NCBI RefSeq assembly: GCF_021032705.1
Contig: NZ_JAHVXI010000001.1
Location: 1,054,001 to 1,118,000 of the forward strand
From: Psychroserpens luteolus
GTDB lineage: Bacteria; Bacteroidota; Bacteroidia; Flavobacteriales; Flavobacteriaceae
Direction: 5' to 3'
Length of the DNA: 64,000 nucleotides
Shown: positions 9,459 to 17,143 of the stretch, in pieces
Position numbering within the stretch: the first letter of the stretch is position 1
Layout: each line of letters starts with the position of its first letter
Made by a program: the position numbers and the translations under genes
The notes under the pieces: generated by a model
Told to the model about the DNA's origin: nothing
Databases searched by the model: none
What the model saw: the letters and a program-made list of their open reading frames with translations, nothing else

Positions 9459-9466
9459 TAACTTTG
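9459..9466 (+). promoter_or_regulatory. -7 promoter box
   Basis: TAACTTTG is an exact TAnnTTTG match, 27 bases before the ATG at 9494. A TTG is present upstream at 9442-9444, but its spacing of 14 bases is shorter than the usual 17-23. Confidence 0.5.
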
Positions 9467-9493
9467 CAAATTAAATAGCTTCGGTAAGAACTT

Positions 9494-9850
9494 ATGGCAA
9501 GAGATGAGCAATTAAAACAACGTTGGGAATTAGTTGTAGAGAAATTATCTGCACGATTTTCAGATGGAGATCCCTTAGATCTAGACGCTATTATTTATTT
9601 AATAGGCGTTCAAGAATTAGGGCAACTGGATAGGCGTTTTAAAAAAGACCACAAGCTGGATCTGATGCACATTGCCATTTGTAAACTTTTATCGCCTTAC
9701 GGTTATTACGAATTCGATTTTGTAGATGAAGAAGGCTGGCCGCATTACAAGGTAAAAGAGCAATTACCGCCTTTAAAAGCAGGTGAACAAAGTGTCTTGA
9801 TGAAAGACGCTATTGTTAACTATTTCATTGAAACCGAATTTATAGAGTAA
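9494..9850 (+). CDS. conserved hypothetical protein upstream of pheS
   Basis: This 118-residue soluble protein has no signal peptide. It is rich in charged residues and has conserved-looking motifs such as LIGVQELGQLDRRFKKD and LLSPYGYYEF. From memory, proteins of this kind occur in many Flavobacteriia, often next to pheS, without an assigned function. It has its own -7 box and is separated from pheS by 144 bases that hold a dispersed structured element. No catalytic motif is evident. Confidence 0.7.
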   Translation: MARDEQLKQRWELVVEKLSARFSDGDPLDLDAIIYLIGVQELGQLDRRFKKDHKLDLMHIAICKLLSPYGYYEFDFVDEEGWPHYKVKEQLPPLKAGEQSVLMKDAIVNYFIETEFIE

Positions 9851-9860
9851 TTAGTTAGTT

Positions 9861-9949
9861 GGGCGTTACCGCAAGGGTCGCGCTCTCGTCAGTCGCTTCC
9901 AGATAAAAAGTGTCTGGAGAGCTCCAACAAATGCCTCCATCGCTAACGC
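9861..9949 (+). repeat. GGGCGTTACC dispersed intergenic element, copy 1
   Basis: The 89-base element begins GGGCGTTACC and ends TAACGC, so its ends are inverted (GCGTTA/TAACGC). It contains a hairpin at 9895-9922 with stem TTCCAGA/TCTGGAG and a bulged A at 9920. It is much richer in G+C than its surroundings. A second copy (33097-33172, minus strand) matches over the whole length except the hairpin, whose arms differ but still pair. Both copies sit just after one gene and before the promoter of the next gene on the same strand. Confidence 0.8.
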
Positions 9950-9967
9950 AAATCTCGATAAAATGAT

Positions 9968-9975
9968 TAAATTTG
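9968..9975 (+). promoter_or_regulatory. -7 promoter box of pheS
   Basis: TAAATTTG matches TAnnTTTG exactly and ends 19 bases before the pheS ATG. It lies 18 bases downstream of the GGGCGTTACC element. Confidence 0.5.
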
Positions 9976-9994
9976 CGTTTCATTTTCAGGTATT

Positions 9995-11014
9995 ATGATA
10001 GATAAGATAAAAGAACTCATCGCTGAAGCCGAAGCATTTACAACCCAATCTAAAGAAGAGGTTGAAAGCTTCCGTATCAAGTATTTAGGGTCTAAAGGGC
10101 TCCTAAAGCAGTATTTTGCCGAGTTTAAAAATGTAGCAAATGAGCAGAAAAAAGAGTTTGGTCAAACCATTAATCAACTCAAAAAGACTGCTGAAGAAAA
10201 GGTTAATGCTCTAAAAGAGGAATTGGAGAGCAAGGAGGAAACAGCTGGTGTTTATGGTGATTTGTCTCGTCCAGGTGAACCTATAGAGATTGGTGCACGT
10301 CATCCAATTTCAATAGTAAAAAACCAGATTATCGATATCTTTTCTCGCATAGGTTTTAATGTAAGTGAAGGTCCAGAAATTGAAGATGATTGGCATAACT
10401 TTACCGCATTAAACTTACCAGAGTATCACCCAGCTCGTGATATGCAGGACACCTTTTTTGTGCAAACCAATCCAGATGTATTACTACGTACACACACCAG
10501 TTCGGTGCAAGTACGTTATATGGAGAATAACAAGCCACCTATTCGTACCATTTCTCCTGGTCGTGTATTTCGTAACGAAGCCATTTCGGCACGTTCACAC
10601 TGCTTTTTCCATCAGGTAGAAGGTTTATACATTGATAAAGATGTGAGCTTTGCCGATCTCAAACAAACACTTCAATATTTCACTACAGAAATGTTCGGGA
10701 AGTCAAAAATTCGTTTACGTCCATCGTATTTCCCTTTTACTGAGCCTAGTGCTGAGGTCGATGTGTATTGGGGATTAGAAACCGAAACCGATTATAAAAT
10801 GACCAAAGGAACCGGTTGGTTAGAAATTATGGGTTGCGGTATGGTAGATCCTAATGTATTGGAAAACTGTGGTATTGATTCTAAAGAATACTCAGGTTTT
10901 GCTTTTGGTATGGGAATCGATCGTATTGCTTTACTGCTTCATCAAATTAGCGATATTCGATTATTAAGTGAAAATGATGTGCGTTTCTTAGAGCAATTTA
11001 AGAGTGCCTTATAA
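9995..11014 (+). CDS. pheS: phenylalanyl-tRNA synthetase alpha subunit
   Basis: The 339-residue protein charges tRNA-Phe with phenylalanine as part of the alpha2beta2 complex. An N-terminal coiled-coil tRNA-binding region spans about residues 1-90. The class II core follows, with motif 2 near 189-210 (RVFRNEAISARSHCFFHQ) and motif 3 near 301-313 (GFAFGMGIDRIALL). Length is normal. The beta subunit gene pheT is not in the window, a common arrangement in Bacteroidota. A small gene follows after 3 bases. Confidence 0.96.
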   Translation: MIDKIKELIAEAEAFTTQSKEEVESFRIKYLGSKGLLKQYFAEFKNVANEQKKEFGQTINQLKKTAEEKVNALKEELESKEETAGVYGDLSRPGEPIEIGARHPISIVKNQIIDIFSRIGFNVSEGPEIEDDWHNFTALNLPEYHPARDMQDTFFVQTNPDVLLRTHTSSVQVRYMENNKPPIRTISPGRVFRNEAISARSHCFFHQVEGLYIDKDVSFADLKQTLQYFTTEMFGKSKIRLRPSYFPFTEPSAEVDVYWGLETETDYKMTKGTGWLEIMGCGMVDPNVLENCGIDSKEYSGFAFGMGIDRIALLLHQISDIRLLSENDVRFLEQFKSAL

Positions 11015-11017
11015 GTT

Positions 11018-11413
11018 GTGAAAAAAGATATCCAAATCCCAGAGGTTAAAGACGTATTTGTTGCTGTTGTTCAAGAACAACATCCTGAGTACAAAACTGA
11101 TGATTGGAACGCCTATATCATCAACAATAAAGATGTCGATCTCGATACCGTTTTAATCGTATCTAAAGGCTATTCCGAAGATAAGATGACACCGGTAATG
11201 CGTCATACTATAAAGCTACTTCCTGCCAGAAGCTATGCCAAAATAGAATTTATGCAAAATGATGTGTTACAGTTAAACAATGAGTTTAAAGTGACATTTT
11301 TTGAAGGTAATGCGATGTTAGACAAAACCTATGTGTTTAGAAAGAATACGATTAATGTTAAGGCTTTACAAACCATTCCGTTAATGCAATTAAAAGGAGT
11401 TTTGGTTAAGTAA
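11018..11413 (+). CDS. conserved hypothetical protein in pheS operon
   Basis: The 131-residue protein begins at a GTG, 3 bases after the pheS stop; no ATG gives a better start. It has no signal peptide or membrane helix and looks like a small alpha/beta domain with hydrophobic strands (DTVLIVSKGY, RSYAKIEFM). I do not recognise a characterised family. The tight coupling to pheS suggests co-translation, which is not evidence of a role in tRNA charging. Confidence 0.72.
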   Translation: MKKDIQIPEVKDVFVAVVQEQHPEYKTDDWNAYIINNKDVDLDTVLIVSKGYSEDKMTPVMRHTIKLLPARSYAKIEFMQNDVLQLNNEFKVTFFEGNAMLDKTYVFRKNTINVKALQTIPLMQLKGVLVK

Positions 11414-11458
11414 TGGTTTGTCATTGCGATAGAAACATTAGTTTTATTTTCTTGATTC

Positions 11459-11552
11459 TAAATTAACTAAGATCTCTCGACAAGCTCGAAATGACAAATG
11501 ATTGCTATTCACATATGATGTATTGTCATTCCGACCAAAGCGGAGGAATCTA
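11459..11552. repeat. 94-bp palindromic repeat, left copy
   Basis: This copy matches 11870-11963 at 92 of 94 positions in direct orientation. It is itself an imperfect palindrome: the half at 11470-11496 (ending CTCGAAATGACA) is the approximate reverse complement of the half at 11524-11551 (starting TGTCATTCCGACC), around a 27-base spacer. Only 4 bases separate its end from the stop codon of the GIY-YIG gene. A decayed half-site (TTGTCATTGCGA) lies nearby at 11418-11429. Confidence 0.9.
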
Positions 11553-11556
11553 TCAT

Positions 11557-11865
11557 TTAGATAGTATCATTTAAAAATAACCATTTCGGATTGTTTAATT
11601 TTATTAGAGCTTCTTTTTTGTTTCTATTCCACTTTTTTAATTGCTTCTCTCTTTTTATGGCATCTTCAACCTTGAAAAAATGCTCGAAGTAAATAAGATA
11701 TTTGCATTTATACCGATGTGTAAATGATTTAGAATTAGAGGAAGGAGTATTATGATAATGGAGTCTATTACGAAGATTATTGGTCATTCCAATATATAAA
11801 ACCGTTCGACGCTTATTAGTTAAAATGTAGATGTAATAATTATGATTAGCGATTAATTTCGTCAT
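11557..11865 (-). CDS. GIY-YIG domain endonuclease-like protein
   Basis: The 102-residue protein consists almost entirely of one GIY-YIG nuclease domain: YYIYIL near residues 10-15, LYIGMT near 23-28, an Arg in LRNRLHYH, and the catalytic-type Glu in IKREKQLKKW near residue 73. It resembles the small UPF0213/YhbQ-like group, which has no DNA-recognition domain of its own. The gene fills the interval between two near-identical 94-bp palindromic repeats, with 4 bases to spare on each side. This layout suggests a mobile or repeat-associated nuclease. No neighbouring gene explains it. Confidence 0.88.
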   Translation of the reverse strand: MTKLIANHNYYIYILTNKRRTVLYIGMTNNLRNRLHYHNTPSSNSKSFTHRYKCKYLIYFEHFFKVEDAIKREKQLKKWNRNKKEALIKLNNPKWLFLNDTI

Positions 11866-11869
11866 GAAT

Positions 11870-11963
11870 TAAATTAACTAAGATTTCTCGACAAGCTCGA
11901 AATGACAAATGATTTCTATTCACATATGATGTATTGTCATTCCGACCAAAGCGGAGGAATCTA
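11870..11963. repeat. 94-bp palindromic repeat, right copy
   Basis: This direct repeat of 11459-11552 differs at two positions. Its palindromic halves are 11881-11907 and 11935-11962. The last three bases (11961-11963) are the reverse complement of TAG and form the stop codon of gpsA, so this copy is fused to the 3' end of gpsA. It begins 4 bases upstream of the GIY-YIG start codon. Confidence 0.9.
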
Positions 11964-12962
11964 ATCCAACTTCTCCGTCAGTTTCTTAAAGACCTTCTTA
12001 GGGTTCTTGTTTTCATACAAAATATCGTAAACCGCATTTATGATTGGTAAGCGTGTTTTTTTTGTATTCTTCTTATTAAGCTCATGAGCACTTTTTGTAG
12101 CATAATAACCTTCGGCAACCATATTCATTTCCATTTGCGCAGATTTTACGGTATAGCCTTTTCCAATCATGTTACCAAACATACGATTACGAGAAAAGGT
12201 AGAATAGCCTGTTACTAATAAGTCACCTAGATATGCTGAGTTATTGATATTGCGTTTCATTTTATGCATTTTCTTGATAAAACGCTTCATTTCACGAATC
12301 GCATTACTCATCAATACACTCTGGAAATTATCACCATAACCTAATCCGTGAGCAATTCCAGCAGCAATAGCATAGATGTTTTTGAGCATAACGGCATATT
12401 CGGTACCAATAATGTCGTCACTAATTTTCGTCTTGATATAATTACTTGACAATGCGTCGGCAATGGCTTGAGCTTTATTAGCATCTGCACAAGAAATGGT
12501 AAGATATGACAATCGCTCTAACGCTACTTCTTCTGCATGGCAAGGTCCAGCGATAACAGCAATATTTTCAAATGGGATATGGTAAATATCATGAAAATGT
12601 TCTCCCACTAATAATCCAGACTCAGGCATGATTCCTTTTACAGCAGAGACCACAATCTTTTTTGAGATATCTACATTTAATTTTTCGAGTTCACCATGAA
12701 TAAATGCCGATGGAATCACGAAAATCAAGACATCTGCCCACTCGGCGATATCATTAATATCATTACTTATGTTGAGTTGTTCGGTTTTAAATTCTACAGA
12801 ACTGAGATAACTAGGGTTGTGTTGTTCTTTCAATAAATGCTCTTTAGTATATACACTTCGCATATACCAACCAATCTCATCGAGATTTTCAGAAAGCATC
12901 TTAACGATAGCAGTAGCCCAACTTCCTGCGCCAAATACAGCATATTTTAATGGTTGACTCAT
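11961..12962 (-). CDS. gpsA: NAD(P)H-dependent glycerol-3-phosphate dehydrogenase
   Basis: The 333-residue cytoplasmic enzyme reduces dihydroxyacetone phosphate to sn-glycerol 3-phosphate, the backbone of phospholipids. The N-terminal Rossmann motif is GAGSWATA (residues 11-18). The C-terminal catalytic domain contains the conserved Lys in MLKNIYAIAAGI and the SAYLGDLLVT segment. Length is normal. The stop codon is supplied by the terminal bases of a 94-bp repeat, so the last residues may have been altered by repeat insertion. The gene is divergent from a lipoprotein gene. Confidence 0.95.
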   Translation of the reverse strand: MSQPLKYAVFGAGSWATAIVKMLSENLDEIGWYMRSVYTKEHLLKEQHNPSYLSSVEFKTEQLNISNDINDIAEWADVLIFVIPSAFIHGELEKLNVDISKKIVVSAVKGIMPESGLLVGEHFHDIYHIPFENIAVIAGPCHAEEVALERLSYLTISCADANKAQAIADALSSNYIKTKISDDIIGTEYAVMLKNIYAIAAGIAHGLGYGDNFQSVLMSNAIREMKRFIKKMHKMKRNINNSAYLGDLLVTGYSTFSRNRMFGNMIGKGYTVKSAQMEMNMVAEGYYATKSAHELNKKNTKKTRLPIINAVYDILYENKNPKKVFKKLTEKLD

Positions 12963-13192
12963 AAATGGATTATCAATTTCAGTTATTCAAAAATAAGGAA
13001 TTTATGCGCTTTTCCGAAGGGAAACCAGCAGACTTTCAATTTTTGGCACGCGTTTTGAAAGTTAGTTATTAGAAATCAAAAAAGGGACAATTATGAAATG
13101 AACATAAACTTTAAGATCTGAATTTTGTAACCAAGATTTTTTAAAGTTTTGTGAATTCCATTTGACGGCATTTTTTTATAAAACATGGACAA

Positions 13193-14137
13193 ATGAAAAC
13201 GATGAAACTACTTTTAAGCTTTGCTTTAACCGCAACATTATTTACCTCTTGTTATACAGAGGAAGTTATTATCACAGATAACAATCCTGGAATTTCATTA
13301 AACCAGTTGTTAAACTCCTATGAGTTATGGTATGTAGATATCAATCAAACTTTAGGACCTGGTGAGACACCGTTTTTACAAATTGCATTTACGGTTTCAT
13401 TTAGAAATGGGGTATTGTATGCTAATAACAATTTGGTTGGTTTTGGTAGCCAAGGTAATGGTTATGGCATAGACGTTGGAACTTACGATGCATACAATAT
13501 GATTTTAGATATCAATCACGATATTGATGGCTTTGAAACCTTTGATGTGTATCAAATTGATAACAATACTATAGAATTATATAACCCATTTAATGATACC
13601 TCTTATTTTTTAAATGGATACCAAAGAAACACCTTTGATTATGATTTTGTATTCTATGATAACATTCACTATTTCTTGCAGGAATATGAGGCATGGGAAA
13701 AGACCTATACGAGTGAAATGGGTGTGTTAAATGAATTTGATAATGAAAACTACCTTCAGTTTTTAGCTGGTGGAAATGATTCAGAATTTAGAAGTTCTCA
13801 AGATGTAAATATCTCAAACCCAGATAATATCTATTGGGATTATACAGGAGTTTATGGTGTTGGAGACGTAAATGGAAACATGTATTTGAAAACATTAACA
13901 CTAGATTATGATTTCTTTGACAATGAATTCTTCGAATTGAGCGTTATTAATGATCAAAGGATAGAATTATTCCATCCAGCATCTGAAACGGTGTATGAAT
14001 TTACAGGACGAGGATACATTCAGTTCTTAAGAGAAGCAGATGCTTCAGGAAAGCGTATCACAGGTACGAAACAATTGAAAAAACGTAAGCAGAAAACTGC
14101 TAAAAAAGATAACCCTAGGGTAAGTACAAGGAGCTAG
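13193..14137 (+). CDS. lipoprotein with two similar beta-rich domains
   Basis: The 314-residue protein has a lipoprotein signal peptide with lipobox LFTSC, giving a lipid-attached Cys near residue 20. Two segments of about 110 residues (about 35-145 and 155-270) resemble each other: LNSYELW/LQEYEAW at the start, a Gly- and Asn-rich middle, and IELYNP.../IELFHP... followed by a FL.GY or F.GRGY end. The C-terminal 30 residues are very basic. Some databases may carry misleading enzyme names for such flavobacterial lipoproteins; no catalytic motif is visible. The ATG at 13202 is an alternative start. Confidence 0.75.
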   Translation: MKTMKLLLSFALTATLFTSCYTEEVIITDNNPGISLNQLLNSYELWYVDINQTLGPGETPFLQIAFTVSFRNGVLYANNNLVGFGSQGNGYGIDVGTYDAYNMILDINHDIDGFETFDVYQIDNNTIELYNPFNDTSYFLNGYQRNTFDYDFVFYDNIHYFLQEYEAWEKTYTSEMGVLNEFDNENYLQFLAGGNDSEFRSSQDVNISNPDNIYWDYTGVYGVGDVNGNMYLKTLTLDYDFFDNEFFELSVINDQRIELFHPASETVYEFTGRGYIQFLREADASGKRITGTKQLKKRKQKTAKKDNPRVSTRS

Positions 14138-14167
14138 ATTTTGGTTGGTTATTTAGACTCCATAAGG

Positions 14168-14205
14168 CGTCCATCTCAAATTATTTTGGGATGGGCGTTT
14201 CTTCT
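14168..14205 (+). terminator. rho-independent terminator after the lipoprotein gene
   Basis: An 11-13-bp stem (CGTCCATCTCAAA with TTTGGGATGGGCG, including G-T pairs) around a short AT loop is followed by TTTCTTCTTTT. Confidence 0.75.
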
Positions 14206-14335
14206 TTTATAAGGTGAAGTGACCTGAGCATATATCTTGTGTCCTAACTATTGGAAGCTGATTACATTATTGGAATAGAATCAATATTTTGTCAACTTTA
14301 CAATAACAGTATTAACCTTAAAACAATATACAACT

Positions 14336-14845
14336 ATGGGATTATTTTCATTTATTAAAAACGCAGGCGCAAGAGTTTTCGGAATAGGAAAAACAACAGA
14401 AGAAGAAGCGGCAGCAGCCAGAGCAAAGGCGAGGAGAGAAGCAGATGCAGCCGAGCTAAAATTAGAGGAAGCAGCAGCACGTAATTTGGAAGAAACCATT
14501 ACCGATTTACAATTACAAGTAGAAGGACTTAGCATTTTTGTTGATGACGACATGGCTAGAGTATCTGGTATGGCTTATGATCAAGCTACAAAAGAAAAGG
14601 TGGTATTGGTGATTGGAAATACAGCAGGCATATCTACAGTTGATGATCAAATGACTGTGGAGCACGTCGAACCAGAAGCACAATTTCACACGGTTGTGAG
14701 TGGCGATACTTTAGGGAAAATTGCAAAGCATTATTATGGTAATGCCATGAAATACCCTGAAATTTTTGAAGCTAATAAACCTATGTTAACCGATCCTGAT
14801 AAGATCTATCCAGGACAGGTATTACGTATACCACATTTAGATTAA
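14336..14845 (+). CDS. kbp: potassium-binding protein Kbp-like (BON and LysM domains)
   Basis: The 169-residue protein has an N-terminal MGLFSFIKNAG segment, an Ala/Glu-rich helix (about 20-48) that Escherichia coli Kbp lacks, a BON domain (about 50-108) and a C-terminal LysM domain (about 116-166, HTVVSGDTLGKIAKHYYG and KIYPGQVLRIP). Order and end motifs match E. coli Kbp (YgaU), a cytoplasmic K+-binding protein. There is no signal peptide, which fits the cytoplasmic Kbp type rather than a cell-wall LysM protein. A strong terminator follows. Confidence 0.85.
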   Translation: MGLFSFIKNAGARVFGIGKTTEEEAAAARAKARREADAAELKLEEAAARNLEETITDLQLQVEGLSIFVDDDMARVSGMAYDQATKEKVVLVIGNTAGISTVDDQMTVEHVEPEAQFHTVVSGDTLGKIAKHYYGNAMKYPEIFEANKPMLTDPDKIYPGQVLRIPHLD

Positions 14846-14869
14846 GGTATAATTTGATGATATAAAAAA

Positions 14870-14896
14870 GGCGCAACATTTTGTTGCGCCTTTTTT
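14870..14896. terminator. bidirectional rho-independent terminator
   Basis: The perfect 9-bp stem GGCGCAACA/TGTTGCGCC with loop TTT is flanked by an A-run and a T-run, between the convergent kbp and redoxin genes. Confidence 0.92.
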
Positions 14897-14912
14897 AGTT
14901 TAGCTATACTTG

Positions 14913-16223
14913 TTATTTTAAAATGACTTTTAAAGCCTCCACATCATAGGGTTTTGCCACAATGGTTTTGTTTGTGTCTAATAGGAAATAAGACGGTGTC
15001 GATTCTATCCCATAAGCATCAGATGTTGGGTTATTCCATTTTCCTAAGCCTAGCACGTGAATAAAGTCTGGAAACTCAGCAATCTTCTTTTGCCAATTCT
15101 CAGCGTCATCTTCAAGTCCGAAAGCAATCACTTTTAAGTCTTTTTTATTGGCAAGCATAGTTTTTAATTTTGGTAACTCATCTAAGCAATGTCCACAAGT
15201 ACTGCTCCAAAATACCACTAGATACTGTTTAGAAATATTCAAGTCATGAAGCGTTGTGGTTATGGTTTCACCATCTTTGGTAATGGCTAGGTCGAAATTT
15301 GCGGCTTTATTTCCAACCGTATTATTTTTATACACGATGAGTTGTTCGGTAAGAGCTTCGTAATTAACAATCTTAGTGAGTTCTAATAGGTGATTATCTG
15401 CGACATAATTAGCCAGTTCTGGATTGTCCATATCCTTAAAACGACGCCAAATCATTTCATATAAAATCGTTTTAATCTCTAAGTGTCCATCACCCATAGT
15501 CGCCATTAAGTGATCCACATCTTTTTTGTAAATAGCATTACTAGTATTAGCAGTCATTCCGAAGATATAGGCTAAAACACGATCTATAAGGAAATCGGAG
15601 CTTTGTAATAACGGACTTCCAAAGTCGATATGATCTAAATAGGTGCGCTTTAGATTTTTGGAGTAAGTTGATAGATCCTCAAATTCTTGAGGGATGTATG
15701 GTGAATTCGCTTTTATAAATTGCGATGCTAAGGTCTCTTTTGAAGAGTCTTCATAAGCCGTTTGTGTATCGCTCAATGTTTTTATAATATCTAAATACGC
15801 TTTTTTATCTGTGCTTTCTTGGGTGTAAAAGTTACTTAACGTTTGGTTTATCATGTCCATGCTTTTCATATAGCTTGCCCATAACTTGTTTTCGTTACTA
15901 TTGGTAAACTCTAAACCTTTATCGAGGTCAAATGTAAATGCAACCGATTCCTTTCCGTTATATATGAAATCGAAATTATTTTCTTCAGGAGGCAAAGCAT
16001 AGACGATTTTATAAATACCAGGTTTGGCTTCTGCGTCAAAAGCAATACTAAAGTTACCATCATCAGCTAGTTGTGCTCTATCGATATAGTCTGAACCCGT
16101 TGGCGTAGCACGATATAAAAAGGCATAGGTGAATTGTTCGGCAGGTGAAAATGTGCCACTTATGCTTTGTTGAGCACAAATTAATGAGGGGATTAACGTT
16201 AGAAGTAGTAAAAGTCTTTTCAT
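14913..16223 (-). CDS. TlpA-like thioredoxin-fold protein, exported
   Basis: I chose the ATG at 16223, which places a clean signal peptide (MKRLLLLLTLIPSLICAQ) at the start; an upstream in-frame ATG at 16268 would add 15 atypical residues. The N-terminal part is a beta-rich DUF4369-like domain followed by a helical linker. The C-terminal 140 residues form a TlpA/redoxin domain with the active-site motif CGHC in VFWSSTCGHCLDELP. Such proteins are periplasmic thiol-disulfide oxidoreductases of Bacteroidota; the substrate is unknown. The EamA gene lies 53 bases upstream on the same strand. Confidence 0.85.
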   Translation of the reverse strand: MKRLLLLLTLIPSLICAQQSISGTFSPAEQFTYAFLYRATPTGSDYIDRAQLADDGNFSIAFDAEAKPGIYKIVYALPPEENNFDFIYNGKESVAFTFDLDKGLEFTNSNENKLWASYMKSMDMINQTLSNFYTQESTDKKAYLDIIKTLSDTQTAYEDSSKETLASQFIKANSPYIPQEFEDLSTYSKNLKRTYLDHIDFGSPLLQSSDFLIDRVLAYIFGMTANTSNAIYKKDVDHLMATMGDGHLEIKTILYEMIWRRFKDMDNPELANYVADNHLLELTKIVNYEALTEQLIVYKNNTVGNKAANFDLAITKDGETITTTLHDLNISKQYLVVFWSSTCGHCLDELPKLKTMLANKKDLKVIAFGLEDDAENWQKKIAEFPDFIHVLGLGKWNNPTSDAYGIESTPSYFLLDTNKTIVAKPYDVEALKVILK

Positions 16224-16276
16224 TGGTGTTTTATTTATTTTAAACACGTTATCAGTTTCAAATATCAAGCCAAATA

Positions 16277-17143
16277 TCAGGAATTTTTTCTTTTTGATCG
16301 CATACTTTCAATAACGACTGTAGAAATAATGAGTGCGCCACCTAAATAGGTATTCCATGTTGGGATTTCATTTAAGAAGAAAAAGGCAATGATAATTCCA
16401 AAAATGGGCTGTGTACTCGCTATGATACTTGCTGTACTTACTTTAAAATACTTAAGGCTATTAATAAACATGGTGTGGCCAATAGCAGTAGTAAGTAATG
16501 CTAATAAGATCACATATGGGAATTGCGTTTCAATAGCCGACGTTCCTAAAATAAATAGCGACGGAATTAAAACAGCCGCTAAGATGAGCACCTGATAAAA
16601 CATGAGCATACTTCCATTATAAGAAGCGACATGCTGTTTTAGCATGAGTGTTCTAATCGCATAACATAAAGCCGACAACAACCCAAACAAAACACCTTTG
16701 AGTTGCGAACTTTCCAGATCAAACTCTGGTGCTAAAAAATAGATACCTATTAATACAAGTCCGCCGAGAACAAGATGAATAGGATCAAACTTTACTTTTG
16801 AGAAGAACGGTTCTAAAACGGCAGTTATGATTGGAAATGTAAATAAAGAGAGCATTCCAATGGCAACATTAGACAATTTTAGGGCATAGAAATAGGTAAT
16901 CCAATGCGCTCCCAAAAACAGTGCAGAAATAAAAAACGTCATTCGGTCCTGACTAGAATGAATCTTGAGGTTGATCTTTTTGTATTTACAAAACAGGAAT
17001 AGGAAACCTGCTGCTAAAGCAGATCGCCACCACACAATAACAGGAATAGGCATATCTATAAATTTGCCTAAAGCACCAGACGTACTTATAAATACGGTAG
17101 CAACTGTAAGCCAAAGTACGTGCTTTACATGCGTGTCTTTCAT
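16277..17143 (-). CDS. EamA/DMT superfamily transporter
   Basis: The 288-residue protein shows ten hydrophobic helices forming two EamA repeats. The first starts near residue 10; the second contains the ASTQPIFGIIIAFFFLNE signature near 240-257. These are inner-membrane metabolite exporters of the drug/metabolite superfamily; the substrate cannot be inferred. Its ATG overlaps the mfd stop by 4 bases (17140-17143), so the two genes are probably translationally coupled. Confidence 0.88.
   Translation of the reverse strand: MKDTHVKHVLWLTVATVFISTSGALGKFIDMPIPVIVWWRSALAAGFLFLFCKYKKINLKIHSSQDRMTFFISALFLGAHWITYFYALKLSNVAIGMLSLFTFPIITAVLEPFFSKVKFDPIHLVLGGLVLIGIYFLAPEFDLESSQLKGVLFGLLSALCYAIRTLMLKQHVASYNGSMLMFYQVLILAAVLIPSLFILGTSAIETQFPYVILLALLTTAIGHTMFINSLKYFKVSTASIIASTQPIFGIIIAFFFLNEIPTWNTYLGGALIISTVVIESMRSKRKNS

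Noticed and set aside
9861-9949. rRNA or tRNA fragment because of high G+C content
   Set aside because: The sequence does not fold as tRNA or match rRNA; its second copy and inverted ends indicate a dispersed element.
11557-11865. UvrC-like repair nuclease
   Set aside because: The gene encodes only a GIY-YIG domain and lacks the UvrB-binding and C-terminal nuclease domains of UvrC.
11459-11963. CRISPR array
   Set aside because: There are only two repeats, 94 bp long, separated by a coding gene, with no spacers or cas genes.
16224-16268. Upstream start for the TlpA-like gene
   Set aside because: It would put 15 polar residues before a perfect signal peptide; the start at 16223 gives a normal exported protein.
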